From assembly GCA_903866825.1 (NCBI GenBank), contig CAIPPE010000123.1:1-64000 (forward strand): a stretch of DNA of 64,000 nt, read 5' to 3'. The notes under the pieces are model-generated. The model had not been told where the DNA came from. It was given only the letters and a program-made list of their open reading frames with translations, and ran no database searches. This DNA is from an uncultured Methylococcaceae bacterium. Lineage in GTDB: Bacteria; Pseudomonadota; Gammaproteobacteria; Methylococcales; Methylomonadaceae. Of the stretch, positions 50,519 to 61,633 are shown piece by piece (within the stretch, counting starts at the first letter, position 1; each line of letters starts with the position of its first letter). A program made the translations under genes and the position numbers.

Positions 50519-51614
50519 TCACAATGCAACAACGCCTGTCGATGTTAATGTTTTAGAAGCAATGCTGCCTTTTTTAAAGGATTTTTATGGCAATCCTTCG
50601 TCTTTATCTCGACCCGGTAGAATTGTTCACAGTGCAATTAATACTGCACGTGAACAAGTTGCTGCTTTAGTTGACGTATCTCCATCACAAGTCATTTTTA
50701 CCAGTGGAGGGACTGAAGCCAATAATATGGCATTGGCCTCATTACCCCTCCGAGGAAAATTGGCAATTTCAAGCATAGAGCACCCTTCTATTACTGAACC
50801 AGCACTTCGCTTGAAAGACTCTGGCACCCCATTAGCCTTAATTAGCGTAAATCAAAGTGGCGTCATTACGCCACTTGCTATTAATGAGGCCATCAATAAC
50901 AAACCCAACATGGTTTCAATCATGTTGGCAAACAATGAAACGGGGATTATTCAGGATGTAGCTTCGCTTACCCAAAAGCTAAAAGAAAATAACATTACCA
51001 TTCATACAGATGCCGTGCAAGCTTTGGGAAAAATCCCCGTATCTTTTCGTCAACTAGGTGTTGATTTAATGTCACTATCTAGCCATAAGATCTATGGACC
51101 CAAAGGTTGTGGAGCATTAATATTTGATAAAAACACCCCAATAAGAGCTATCTTGTTAGGTGGGGGGCAAGAACAAAATCTTAGAGCGGGCACTGAGAAT
51201 GTGGCGGCAATAGTTGGTTTTGGCAAAGCTGCGGAACTGGCTAAAAATGAACTTTCAAAACGGCATGAACATGTTGAAGGCTTAAAGAAAATCCTGGAAG
51301 CAGGATTAATGTCCATTACACATTTAACTATTTTTGCTCAGCAAGCCACAAGATTACCTAATACGACCCAATTTGGTATCCCAGGCATTGATGGTGAAAT
51401 GCTGTTAATGAAACTGGATAAAAAAGGCTTTGCAGTCTCTAGTGGATCAGCTTGTGCCAGTGGCTCTGAAAGTTTTAGCCCTGTCTTGAGCGCCATGAAA
51501 ATTGAAGAAGCCCTTGCTAAAAGTGCAATCCGTATAAGCCTTGGAATGCAAAATACAAAAAAAGAAATTATTGATTTTATCGAACTATTAAAAATAGTGG
51601 TTAACCAATTATAA
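50505..51614 (+). CDS. Cysteine desulfurase (NifS/IscS family)
   Basis: YFDHNATTPVDVNVLEAMLPFL, SLSSHKIYGPKGCGALIF, SSGSACASGSE. Confidence 0.93.
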   Translation: MIYFDHNATTPVDVNVLEAMLPFLKDFYGNPSSLSRPGRIVHSAINTAREQVAALVDVSPSQVIFTSGGTEANNMALASLPLRGKLAISSIEHPSITEPALRLKDSGTPLALISVNQSGVITPLAINEAINNKPNMVSIMLANNETGIIQDVASLTQKLKENNITIHTDAVQALGKIPVSFRQLGVDLMSLSSHKIYGPKGCGALIFDKNTPIRAILLGGGQEQNLRAGTENVAAIVGFGKAAELAKNELSKRHEHVEGLKKILEAGLMSITHLTIFAQQATRLPNTTQFGIPGIDGEMLLMKLDKKGFAVSSGSACASGSESFSPVLSAMKIEEALAKSAIRISLGMQNTKKEIIDFIELLKIVVNQL

Positions 51615-51623
51615 GGGAGTGTT

Positions 51624-51947
51624 ATGTCTGTCTCATTAACTGAAAATGCAGCGCGTCAAATCAAAAAACAATTGGCAAAACGAGGTAAAGGTATCGGCTT
51701 AAAATTAGGCGTTAAAAAATCAGGATGTTCTGGTTATGCTTATGTATTAGATTATGCAGACACCTTGAATGAAGATGATACTATATTTGAAAAATACGAC
51801 GTTAAAGTCATCGTACCCAAAAACGATCTCGAATTCGTTAACGGAATTGAATTAGATTATCGAAGAGAAGGGATTAATGAAGCGTTTAAATTCAACAATC
51901 CAAATGTAAAAGGTACTTGTGGATGTGGAGAGAGCTTTTCGGTATAA
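51624..51947 (+). CDS. iscA: Iron-sulfur assembly protein IscA
   Basis: [22 protein letters not shown]...CGCGESFSV. Confidence 0.93.
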   Translation: MSVSLTENAARQIKKQLAKRGKGIGLKLGVKKSGCSGYAYVLDYADTLNEDDTIFEKYDVKVIVPKNDLEFVNGIELDYRREGINEAFKFNNPNVKGTCGCGESFSV

Positions 51948-51966
51948 AGCAAGCCGCCGCTTCAAG

Positions 51967-52018
51967 TTTAGCCTGTTCTAAACCTGATGCATAGGCAAAA
52001 GGTTTAGAACAGGCTAAA
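51967..52018. terminator. 19-bp perfect inverted repeat between iscA and secA
   Basis: TTTAGCCTGTTCTAAACCT/AGGTTTAGAACAGGCTAAA, 14-nt loop. Confidence 0.6.
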
Positions 52019-52033
52019 TACTATCCCTACTGT

Positions 52034-54760
52034 TTAATCAAGCTTGCCGTGGCAATGCTTGTATTTTTTTCCAGAACCACAAGTACAGGGATCATTACGC
52101 CCAACTTTTTCACTGAGCCTGACAAAAGGCTGCTCTGAAATCGCTTTGTCTTCAGAACTGACTACAGAAGGCTCATTATTGTCAAAATTATCCAAAGCCG
52201 GTGCATCCGCATGCTCAAAGTGCATTTCTCTTGGAGCCTGCATTTGTTCATCAATGGCTTGAACATCCTCTTCTTCGCGCACCTGAACCTTAAATAGAAT
52301 CCCGATCACCTCATATTTAATATGCTCTAATAAGCTGGTAAACATTTCAAAAGCTTCACGCTTATACTCTTGCTTAGGATCTTTTTGAGCATAGCCTCTA
52401 AAATGAATGCCCTGCCGTAAATAATCCATTGCTGCCAAGTGCTCTTTCCAACTAGTATCTAACACTTGTAACATGACCGACTTTTCAAAATGCTGCAAGA
52501 CGTCTTTAGTAATCTGGACTTCTTTTTCTTTGTGGTTATTTTCCAGAATATCAATGATACGAGTTCGCAAAGAAGATTCCTGAAGACTATGATCTTCATC
52601 CAGCATTCTCTGAACAGGTATATAAACATTGAATTCGTGCTGTAAATGTTCTTCCAGCCCACTAATATCCCATTGCTCAGCCATCGTTTTGGCCGGAATA
52701 TACTGGGTTATCACATCATTAACGACATCTTTACGAATGGCGGTGATGATCTCGGAAATATCTTTAGCCGCCATTAACTCATTACGCTGAGCATAGATAA
52801 CTTTTCGTTGATCGTTAGCAACATCGTCATAGGCCAGAATTTCTTTACGAATATCAAAATTACGACCTTCAACTTTTCGCTGTGCATTTTCGATAGACCG
52901 CGTTACCCAAGGATGTTCTATAGCTTCACCATCGCCCATACCCAGTTTTTTCATCAAGCCAGCGACGCGATCAGAAGCAAAAATACGCATCAAGTCGTCT
53001 TGCAAAGATAAATAAAAACGAGTTGAACCTGGATCACCCTGACGACCTGATCGCCCTCTTAATTGATTGTCTATTCGACGTGATTCGTGACGCTCAGAGC
53101 CAATCACATGTAAACCACCGCTAGCAAGCACTTGGTTATGCCTTTCCAGCCAGACCGCCCTCACCCTATCTTTTTCTGCTTGGCTGGCATCTTCACCTAA
53201 TAACTTTAATTCTGCTTCCAGGTTACCACCCAAGACAATATCGGTACCTCGACCTGCCATATTGGTCGCTATAGTGACCGCACCCGGCATACCGGCTTGC
53301 TCAATAATATGAGCTTCTCGCTCATGCTGTTTTGCATTAAGCACTTCGTGGTGGATACCCTGTTTCTTTAATAAAGCAGAAAGACGTTCAGAATTCTCAA
53401 TAGAAGTAGTACCCACTAAAACGGGCTGTCCACGACTAACACAGTCTTTAATGTCCTTAGAAACGGCAATATACTTTTCATCTGTGGTCAAATAAACCAA
53501 GTCGCCTAAATCCTTACGTATTAAAGGACGATGAGTTGGAATCACCACCACTTCTAGACCATAAATTTTATTTAACTCAAATGCTTCCGTATCTGCAGTT
53601 CCAGTCATACCGGATAATTTATCGTATAAACGGAAATAATTCTGGAAAGTAATAGAAGCTAAAGTCTGATTCTCGCTATTAATTGCCACACCTTCTTTGG
53701 CTTCAATTGCTTGATGCAAACCTTCTGACCATCGACGACCCGGCATAATTCGGCCAGTAAACTCATCGACAATGATAACTTCATTATCAGCGACGATATA
53801 ATCAACATCTTTCTTGAATAAGACGTGACCCCGTAAAGACGCATTAAGATAATGCATCAAACGGATATTTGCCGCATCATAAAGACTAGTGCCTTCTGGC
53901 ATTAAACCACGCTCAAGCATTAAGCTTTCAATACGCTCATGACCCGCTTCGGTTAAATAGACCTGACGTATTTTTTCATCGACCGTATAGTCACCGGGCT
54001 GATCATCACTGTCTTGTCTGATCAGAAAAGGAATGACCTCATTGGCTTTAATATAGATTTCAGTACTTTCTTCGGTAGGGCCAGAAATAATCAACGGGGT
54101 TCTGGCTTCATCAATCAAAATAGAATCCACTTCGTCGACAATTGCAAAACTTAAATCACGCTGAACTTTTTGCTCAAGGCTAAAAGCCATGTTATCTCGA
54201 AGATAATCGAAGCCAAATTCGTTATTAGTACCGTAAGTAATATCCGCTGCATACGCTTCACGTCTAGCGGCTTGTTCCATCTGGCTAATGATAACCCCAG
54301 TGGTCATACCAAGGAATCCATAAAGCCGCCCCATCCATTCAGAGTCACGCTTGGCCAGATAATCATTCACGGTTACGACATGCACACCACGACCCGGTAA
54401 AGCGTTTAAATAAGCTGCCAAGGTAGCCATCAAAGTCTTACCTTCGCCTGTCTTCATTTCAGCAATTTTGCCATCATGAAGCATCATGCCGCCAATCAAC
54501 TGCACGTCAAAATGCCGCATCCCGAAAACCCGGGAAGAGGCCTCTCTAACAGCTGCAAAAGCGTCTGGAATCAAATCATCCAGTTTCTCACCTCCTGCAA
54601 GACGATCACGAAACTCCTGAGTTTTTGCACTTAAGGCATCATCAGACAATTTTTCGTATTCCGAAGCCAAAGCATTGATCTTCTTGACCAGCTTCTTTTT
54701 CTTCTTAACCAGCCTATCGTTACGGCTCCCTACAACAAATTTAACTAGCTTACCCAGCAT
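52034..54760 (-). CDS. secA: Preprotein translocase subunit SecA
   Basis: [21 protein letters not shown]-terminal zinc motif [19 protein letters not shown]. Confidence 0.97.
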   Translation of the reverse strand: MLGKLVKFVVGSRNDRLVKKKKKLVKKINALASEYEKLSDDALSAKTQEFRDRLAGGEKLDDLIPDAFAAVREASSRVFGMRHFDVQLIGGMMLHDGKIAEMKTGEGKTLMATLAAYLNALPGRGVHVVTVNDYLAKRDSEWMGRLYGFLGMTTGVIISQMEQAARREAYAADITYGTNNEFGFDYLRDNMAFSLEQKVQRDLSFAIVDEVDSILIDEARTPLIISGPTEESTEIYIKANEVIPFLIRQDSDDQPGDYTVDEKIRQVYLTEAGHERIESLMLERGLMPEGTSLYDAANIRLMHYLNASLRGHVLFKKDVDYIVADNEVIIVDEFTGRIMPGRRWSEGLHQAIEAKEGVAINSENQTLASITFQNYFRLYDKLSGMTGTADTEAFELNKIYGLEVVVIPTHRPLIRKDLGDLVYLTTDEKYIAVSKDIKDCVSRGQPVLVGTTSIENSERLSALLKKQGIHHEVLNAKQHEREAHIIEQAGMPGAVTIATNMAGRGTDIVLGGNLEAELKLLGEDASQAEKDRVRAVWLERHNQVLASGGLHVIGSERHESRRIDNQLRGRSGRQGDPGSTRFYLSLQDDLMRIFASDRVAGLMKKLGMGDGEAIEHPWVTRSIENAQRKVEGRNFDIRKEILAYDDVANDQRKVIYAQRNELMAAKDISEIITAIRKDVVNDVITQYIPAKTMAEQWDISGLEEHLQHEFNVYIPVQRMLDEDHSLQESSLRTRIIDILENNHKEKEVQITKDVLQHFEKSVMLQVLDTSWKEHLAAMDYLRQGIHFRGYAQKDPKQEYKREAFEMFTSLLEHIKYEVIGILFKVQVREEEDVQAIDEQMQAPREMHFEHADAPALDNFDNNEPSVVSSEDKAISEQPFVRLSEKVGRNDPCTCGSGKKYKHCHGKLD

Positions 54761-54999
54761 GCTTTTTTCCGGTGTGAATTTAGTAAAAGATTAACTCAAA
54801 GTGTTTGATTATATACCGTCTATTCATTAAGTTACAGATAAAAACAGCTCTTTCAACTTATTTATTGCACCAAACTGGCCAATAATGGCGTAGAAACCAA
54901 GTGCATCCTCTATAACTTATCTACCGCCATCGGCTCACTCGTTACCGTCACACTTGAAAGAAAACAACTACGATTCCTGGCCGAATGATGATTACCCTT

Positions 55000-56067
55000 T
55001 TACTTCTGAAGCTTCATAACCGCAAAAACTGCAAGAACAAGCATAACCAAACTAGGAATAAATGCCATTAAGGGTGGACTTAAGCCATAAATTAAACCCA
55101 GATGCCCGACGATTTTATCAATTATATTAAAGCTCATCCCGATAACAATGCCTATCATCATCCTTTCACCTACACTGACACCTCTTTTAACACCTATCAC
55201 AAAAGGCGCTGATATCAGTAACATAATAAAAGTAACTAATGGATTAACAATTCGCCCCCAAAATGCCTGCTCAAAAGCATGCGACTTTTGATTATTTTTC
55301 TTTAAGAAATTAACATAGTCCGCTAAATCTAATAACGACAAATTATTCGGACTGACTGCAACAATCTTTAATAGATTAGGTGCGATTGTCGATGTCCATA
55401 ATTGACTTTCAACTGAATTAGCTCTCATCTGCTGGATTGAGATATCAGATGACCTAATATGGCTGAGAGTCCATTGCTGGTTACCCTCAAAAATAGCCTG
55501 ATCTGCATGCAAAGCCAGTTGTAAATGTTGCTGATCATCTAATTCATAAACCCGGACATCGGCTAAATTACCATCTTCAACAACCTGCCTGATATTAATA
55601 AACCGCTTACCCTCACGCAACCATAAACCGTATTTGAAATCCATATGGACCTGTTCGCCCTGAGCAGTCACTCTAACCATTTGGGCCATTCGTTGTGTAA
55701 CTGGCGCAACAAACTCACCTACCAGCACTGAAATAATCGCCAAAACTGCTCCAGCCAGCATGACCGACCGAATAATTCCAAGCACTGACAACCCCGCCGC
55801 CCGCATAGCAATCAGCTCATGATTATTACCCATAGCCCCCAAAATAAACAAACTTCCCAATAGAGCCGAGGCCGGCACTAACTCATAAAAAACACTAGGG
55901 GTGGTTAATGCAAGATAATAAAAGATTTCTTTTAACCCATAACCGCCACCCATATCTTTTAACTCATCACTGAACGTAAATAAATTAAATAACGTCAACA
56001 GCAATAACAACGCGACTAATGAACCTTTTAAAACTTCCTTGACAATATAAACTGTTAAAACATTCAC
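55000..56067 (-). CDS. lptG: LPS export ABC transporter permease LptG
   Basis: LTVYIVKEVLKGSLVALLLLLTLFNLFTFSDEL; adjacent to lptF. Confidence 0.9.
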   Translation of the reverse strand: MNVLTVYIVKEVLKGSLVALLLLLTLFNLFTFSDELKDMGGGYGLKEIFYYLALTTPSVFYELVPASALLGSLFILGAMGNNHELIAMRAAGLSVLGIIRSVMLAGAVLAIISVLVGEFVAPVTQRMAQMVRVTAQGEQVHMDFKYGLWLREGKRFINIRQVVEDGNLADVRVYELDDQQHLQLALHADQAIFEGNQQWTLSHIRSSDISIQQMRANSVESQLWTSTIAPNLLKIVAVSPNNLSLLDLADYVNFLKKNNQKSHAFEQAFWGRIVNPLVTFIMLLISAPFVIGVKRGVSVGERMMIGIVIGMSFNIIDKIVGHLGLIYGLSPPLMAFIPSLVMLVLAVFAVMKLQK

Positions 56068-57200
56068 TTAAGCACCCATCCCCTTGCTTTTATTAACAAC
56101 CATTGCCATCCATACAATCTTGCTAACATAAAACTCCCCACCAAAAGCAACAAAAGGTCAACACCTACCGCTCCAAGCCAGGATGGAATAGTCTGATTTA
56201 TAACCCACCCTTCACTCACTCGAATCAGGTTTCCGTAACTAAAATAAATTAAAAAGCCCGCCAACATATTTCCATAAACACCCCCACGTGGAGAAATTTG
56301 CGCCAAGGGCACTGCAATAAAACTTAACAATAATGCACCTAAGGGAATAGAAAACCGACGTTGTAGCTCGGCTATAGCCACCCTTTCTGGAGACCCCCAA
56401 AGCACATCTACATTAAGAGATTGCCGATGAAAAATTGCAGCAGACACTTTCGCTTCTATTCTCACTGCGTATTCAGCAAACCGCTCAATCACATAATTTA
56501 AGGTACCGGGCTGCCCTTTGACTTGTTCCCCATTTTCAAAAAATATATATCGCCCATCAGCCAGGTCTTTAAATTGAGCAACTTTTGCATTAATTACAGC
56601 CACGTTACCATGCTGACTATTTTGCACGAATACTTTGTACATCTTTTTGTCTGCATCAATTTTTTCAACATAAAAAATCAAATCACCCTGACTAAATTCA
56701 GTAAACTTTCCTTCAGCAATACCTCTTTGATCAGCAGACTCTTCACTCTTTTGCATTAATATATCCACTTGTGACTCAGCCCATGGTGCGACATAAAGAG
56801 ATAAGCCGACGGTTATTAGACTCAAGGGAAAAACCAGTAAAAACAGGGCTCGATAAAGTGTCCCAGCACCTCCACCTGCTGAAGAAATGGCCGCCATTTC
56901 ATGATCCCTATACATCTTGCCCATTACCATTAAAACGGCCATGAACAAGGCTACTGGTAAAAACTCTACCGCTGCAACAATTGTCTTTAGGCCTAATATA
57001 CTTATTAGGGTATCGTTAGAAACCTGACCGGAGACTGCATCATCAAGAATTCTAATAAATTTTCGACTGACAATAATAACGACGATAACTATCAAAACTG
57101 ACAACAATGTCCTGATTAAATCTTTGATGATCATTTTATCCAAGACAGTCACAAGCTTACGTTGCCCTGGTTTATAGCCTTTTGGCCAATCAGCTTCCAA
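56064..57200 (-). CDS. lptF: LPS export ABC transporter permease LptF
   Basis: FLPVALFMAVLMVMGKMYRDHEMAAISSAGGG; overlaps lptG. Confidence 0.9.
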   Translation of the reverse strand: MEADWPKGYKPGQRKLVTVLDKMIIKDLIRTLLSVLIVIVVIIVSRKFIRILDDAVSGQVSNDTLISILGLKTIVAAVEFLPVALFMAVLMVMGKMYRDHEMAAISSAGGGAGTLYRALFLLVFPLSLITVGLSLYVAPWAESQVDILMQKSEESADQRGIAEGKFTEFSQGDLIFYVEKIDADKKMYKVFVQNSQHGNVAVINAKVAQFKDLADGRYIFFENGEQVKGQPGTLNYVIERFAEYAVRIEAKVSAAIFHRQSLNVDVLWGSPERVAIAELQRRFSIPLGALLLSFIAVPLAQISPRGGVYGNMLAGFLIYFSYGNLIRVSEGWVINQTIPSWLGAVGVDLLLLLVGSFMLARLYGWQWLLIKARGWVLK

Positions 57201-57530
57201 GCTCGCCTCCCCATATTAAGTCAGTAGAATTTAATGTAATAACCAAGAGTTATGTTCATCCACAATTTTATCACAACAGAAAAACCCAAAACCTATAAAG
57301 AAAATAATATCGAGTTCATGAGGTTGAAATGGGCATTTATAAATCAAGGTGCAAATAAACCAGTCACAGGTTCATTTACACCATTCACAACCAGTAAAAC
57401 GCCTATTAAATAACTATACCCTTAATTTAAAACTGGAAAATCATAGTATTAAGGTAGATGCAATTCTTGGCATAGTAATCGCTTGTTTCTTTAAAGATTT
57501 TAAATACTTTTGTCAAAACCGAGGAATTTT

Positions 57531-59162
57531 ATGAGTATAGCTTCATTGTCTACGTTGCCAAAAACCGGCTTGGAGGGATTAAAAGAAAACTGGCGCAGTG
57601 ATTTATTGTCAGGATTTCTAGTCTTTCTGATCGCATTACCTCTCTGTCTTGGCATATCAGTAGCGTCAGGTTTTCCACCGTCTGCTGGTATTATCACAGC
57701 CATTATTGGAGGCATGTTAGTTTCCCGTATCAATGGTTCTTTTGTGACGATTAACGGGCCGGCAGCTGGACTTATTGTTGTTGTATTGGGAGCAGTAGAA
57801 GAATTAGGTAATGGCGACCCTATTGCAGGCTATCATTATGCGCTTGCAGCCATTGTTGTTGCGAGTGCTATCCAGGCTCTACTCGGCATATTTAAAGCGG
57901 GTCGATTAAGCTCGTTTTTTCCTGCATCTGTAGTGCATGGCATGTTAGCCGCCATTGGCATTATTATCATGGCAAAGCAAGTTCATACCATGCTAGGACA
58001 AGCACCTACAAAAGGCAGCAGCCTGTTATCTACCATTGCCCAAGTGCCTCACAGCATTTTGAATCCAAATTTTGAAATTGCTATTATTGGCCTTACTGGT
58101 TTAGCTATCTTGATTGCCTGGACATTCATAAAAAACCCAACTTTAAAAATGATTCCAGCCCCGCTTATCGTGGTATTGGTAGGTATTGGTTTAGCAAAAT
58201 ATTTTGGGCTTGATCAAGAACATACTTATACATTTTTTTCTGGCGCTCCTGAACAAAGTATTGGCCCAAAGTTTCTCGTCGCTATTTCAGATAACTTTAC
58301 ATCGAGCTTTGCGTTTCCAGATTTTTCAAAACTTCCTACACTTGAGTTTTGGGAAGCCGTCATCAGTATCAGCCTAGTCGGTAGCTTAGAAAGTTTATTA
58401 AGCGCAATGGCTGTTGATAAACTGGACCCCTATAAACGTCACGCCAACCTTGATCGTGACTTAACAGCAGTTGGTATTGGAAACCTGGTTTCTGGTTTAA
58501 TCGGTGGCTTACCCATGATTGCTGAAATTGTCCGTAGTTCGGCTAATGTCAATAATGGTGCAAAAACGCAATGGGCTAACTTTTTCCACGGCACTTTTTT
58601 ACTGTTATTCGTCGTTCTGTTTCCTCAAATAATTCACAGCATCCCTAATGCCGCACTTGCCGCATTATTAGTATTTACTGGTTTTCGTTTGGCATCACCT
58701 TCTTCATTTGCTCATGTTATGCATATCGGTAAAGAACAGTTCGTTTTGTTCGTTGTGACCATTATCGGCGTTTTGGCAACTGACCTGTTAGTCGGTGTTG
58801 CTATGGGTATTTTAGCGAAATTAATTATTCATATCATTCGTGGTGTTAAATTAAACAATCTGTTTAAAATTAACTTTGCAATAGAAGATAAAGCACCTAA
58901 CACTATTATTGTCAGTGTCGATGGTGCAGCTGTTTTTTCTAACTTTTTAGCACTTAAATCCGGTTTGGCTGCCGTAGACCCAGGTAAGTCAATAATTTTT
59001 CAATTGCACAATGCCTATCTCATTGATCACTCTGTTATGGAGTATTTTCATGACTTTAAACATAATTATGAAGATAATGGTGGCACGGTCACTTTTGAAG
59101 GATTAGATAAACATGAAGCATTTTCGGAACATCCTTTGGCTGTTCGTAGAATAAAAGCCTAA
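57531..59162 (+). CDS. SulP family anion transporter
   Basis: NWRSDLLSGFLVFLIALPLCLGISVASGFPPSAGIITAIIGG; C-terminal STAS-like region. Confidence 0.92.
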   Translation: MSIASLSTLPKTGLEGLKENWRSDLLSGFLVFLIALPLCLGISVASGFPPSAGIITAIIGGMLVSRINGSFVTINGPAAGLIVVVLGAVEELGNGDPIAGYHYALAAIVVASAIQALLGIFKAGRLSSFFPASVVHGMLAAIGIIIMAKQVHTMLGQAPTKGSSLLSTIAQVPHSILNPNFEIAIIGLTGLAILIAWTFIKNPTLKMIPAPLIVVLVGIGLAKYFGLDQEHTYTFFSGAPEQSIGPKFLVAISDNFTSSFAFPDFSKLPTLEFWEAVISISLVGSLESLLSAMAVDKLDPYKRHANLDRDLTAVGIGNLVSGLIGGLPMIAEIVRSSANVNNGAKTQWANFFHGTFLLLFVVLFPQIIHSIPNAALAALLVFTGFRLASPSSFAHVMHIGKEQFVLFVVTIIGVLATDLLVGVAMGILAKLIIHIIRGVKLNNLFKINFAIEDKAPNTIIVSVDGAAVFSNFLALKSGLAAVDPGKSIIFQLHNAYLIDHSVMEYFHDFKHNYEDNGGTVTFEGLDKHEAFSEHPLAVRRIKA

Positions 59163-59178
59163 AATTTATCAACTTCCT

Positions 59179-59209
59179 GTGAGCGGTCATAACCCATTTG
59201 ACTGCTCAC
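59179..59209 (+). terminator. Hairpin after the SulP gene
   Basis: gtgagcggtca/tgactgctcac, one wobble. Confidence 0.5.
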
Positions 59210-59445
59210 CTTTGTTAAGCAAGCCTAATAGAATGGATACTCCACCTTTAAATCAACTTTAATTATCAATAAGCGTTATAAGGGGACCGCTGATAACCAT
59301 AATCTGAAAGCTGTTTTTAGTGATATAGTGTCAATTAAAATATAATTTTCTGATGTCATTACAACCGTAATCGACGGATTACTAATCTACCCACCTAAAC
59401 AAATATGACTTTAATTTTCAGATTTAATAATGCAGTGAGGCAATC

Positions 59446-61572
59446 ATGATCTTATTTTCAGCTTATCTTGCAGTACTACTAAGCTTTGCCTCAGGTTTAT
59501 TAGCGCTGATTATTAAACAAAGGCAACTATTGCAATCTTTAAGCAATTATAGCTTTAATAATTTATTTAAAAACCAATTCCAACAACAGGCTTGGGTTGA
59601 TAAAAACCTTGAAATTAAGCATTTCCCTGCATTTCTGAGACAGGCTGTTTTTATACTGCTGGGCTTATCAGGTTTATTTGCTGTCATTGCTGGCCTGGGA
59701 GTACTGTTAAGTAATCAAGTCATTACTGATCAAATTCCTTTAGGCTTACCCTGGTTACCTTGGCATATCCGTTTTGACTGCTTGTCTGGATTCTTTTTTC
59801 TGATCATAGGTATTGGCGTTTTCGCTGTCAGCCTCTATGGCCCAGGATATGTTCGTTCCTATAAAGAAGAACAACACCCCTTTGCAAGCTTGGGATTATT
59901 TACCGGCTTATTTGTCGCTGGCATGTTATTGGTACTCTTGGCAGACGACGCTTTCATGTTCATGATTGCGTGGGAACTCATGTCTGTTGCCAGTTATTTC
60001 CTCGTCGCATTTCAACATGAGCATGCAGCAAATCGCCGCGCAGCCTTCCTCTATTTGTTAATGGCTGAAGTCGGAGCCTTAGCGATTATTCTTGCGTTTG
60101 GCGTATTAGCAAGTTTTGCAGATGGCTTTACATTTGATGCGTTACGAGAATCCAAACTATCGGTGACTTGGTCTAGTATTGCTTTCATACTGGCTCTCTT
60201 AGGGTTCGGCATGAAGGCAGGTATAGCACCTATTCATGTCTGGTTACCCGAAGCACATCCAGTCGCTCCTTCCCATATTTCAGCACTGATGAGCGGTGTC
60301 ATGCTCAAAGTGGCTATCTATGGTTTAATTCGTTTTTGCTTTGATTTACTCAGTGAAGTGCAATGGCAATGGGGCGTCGTGTTAATCATACTGGGTACCA
60401 TATCGGCACTTGCAGGTATTTTGTATGCCATGATGCAACCTAACCTTAAACGATTATTAGCTTACAGTTCTGTTGAAAATATTGGCATTATTTTTATGGT
60501 GCTGGGTTTAACAATGATTTTTATGGCAACTGGCCATCCTCAATTAGCGGCCTTAGGTTTGCTGGCCGCTTTATTTCATGCGTTTAATCATGCTCTATTT
60601 AAGAATCTACTGTTTTTAGGTGCAGGTATACTTCAACATCAAACCCATGAACTGAATATTGACATGATGGGCGGATTGATTAAAAAAATGCCACAAACGA
60701 GTCTATTGTTTTTAGTGGGCTGTATGAGTATTTCATCGTTACCACTGTTTAACGGCTTTGTCTCCGAGTGGTTAGCTTTTCAAACTGCTCTTCAGGTTGA
60801 TGTCCTGGATAACGGAGTATTACGCAGCTTAATTCCTGTTGCAGCCGCCGCTTTAGCTTTAACAGCCGCCTTGGCTGCTGCCTGTTTTGTTAAGGTCTTT
60901 GGACTTATTTTCCTGGGCCAACCCCGTTCACATCATAGTGAAAAAGCGCATGAAGTACAAAATAAATTCATGCTGGCTGGGCCTGCCTTACTCGCTGGTT
61001 TATGTTTCTTTGTCGGCATATTTCCCAGCACCATCATTCATTTAATCAATAATGCCTCTGGTCAACTACTAGGGCAAACCTTACCGAATAACAACGCACT
61101 TAGTTGGCTATGGCTTGCACCCGTTTCCGCTCAACAAGCGTCTTATTCTCCACCTCTGGTGCTTATCGCTGCCCTAATCGCAGCGGGTATTTGCTATGGC
61201 TATTTCCGTCGTAATCCTTTAACAACCGTCCGAAGAGCTGAAACTTGGGATTGTGGCTTTGGCGGCCTGACTCCGCGCATGCAATATACTTCCAGCGCTT
61301 TTACTATGCCGTTCCGCCGAATTTTCGAAAAGGTCTGGATCATTGATGAACAAATCCATAAAGATATGAAAGGCGCCATGAATCAGGACGTTTCTGCGGT
61401 GCATTATCAACTTCAAGTTCATGACCACAGTTGGCCGCACATCTACGCCCCTATTGCTCAGGGAGTTAATGACCTGGCAAGACAAGTAGGCCGTATTCAG
61501 ACCGGTAATATTCGAACTTACCTGGGTTATTCATTTACCACTCTTGTGCTTTTATTATGGTTGATCAGTTGA
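59446..61572 (+). CDS. HyfB-like (NuoL/M/N antiporter-type) membrane subunit
   Basis: APIHVWLPEAHPVAPSHISALMSGVMLKVAIYG; LFHAFNHALFKNLLFLGAG. Confidence 0.9.
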   Translation: MILFSAYLAVLLSFASGLLALIIKQRQLLQSLSNYSFNNLFKNQFQQQAWVDKNLEIKHFPAFLRQAVFILLGLSGLFAVIAGLGVLLSNQVITDQIPLGLPWLPWHIRFDCLSGFFFLIIGIGVFAVSLYGPGYVRSYKEEQHPFASLGLFTGLFVAGMLLVLLADDAFMFMIAWELMSVASYFLVAFQHEHAANRRAAFLYLLMAEVGALAIILAFGVLASFADGFTFDALRESKLSVTWSSIAFILALLGFGMKAGIAPIHVWLPEAHPVAPSHISALMSGVMLKVAIYGLIRFCFDLLSEVQWQWGVVLIILGTISALAGILYAMMQPNLKRLLAYSSVENIGIIFMVLGLTMIFMATGHPQLAALGLLAALFHAFNHALFKNLLFLGAGILQHQTHELNIDMMGGLIKKMPQTSLLFLVGCMSISSLPLFNGFVSEWLAFQTALQVDVLDNGVLRSLIPVAAAALALTAALAAACFVKVFGLIFLGQPRSHHSEKAHEVQNKFMLAGPALLAGLCFFVGIFPSTIIHLINNASGQLLGQTLPNNNALSWLWLAPVSAQQASYSPPLVLIAALIAAGICYGYFRRNPLTTVRRAETWDCGFGGLTPRMQYTSSAFTMPFRRIFEKVWIIDEQIHKDMKGAMNQDVSAVHYQLQVHDHSWPHIYAPIAQGVNDLARQVGRIQTGNIRTYLGYSFTTLVLLLWLIS

Positions 61573-61633
61573 TGAATACCAAAACAACAATGATAAGGAT
61601 TATTCAAATACCCATAAACGAGGGAGAAAACAT

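Noticed and set aside
54840-54988. Peptide CILYNLSTAIGSLVTVTLERKQLRFLAE in the secA-lptG intergenic region
   Set aside because: Reads coding-like and could be a gene remnant, but it is short, has no start codon in frame, and I cannot assign a family.
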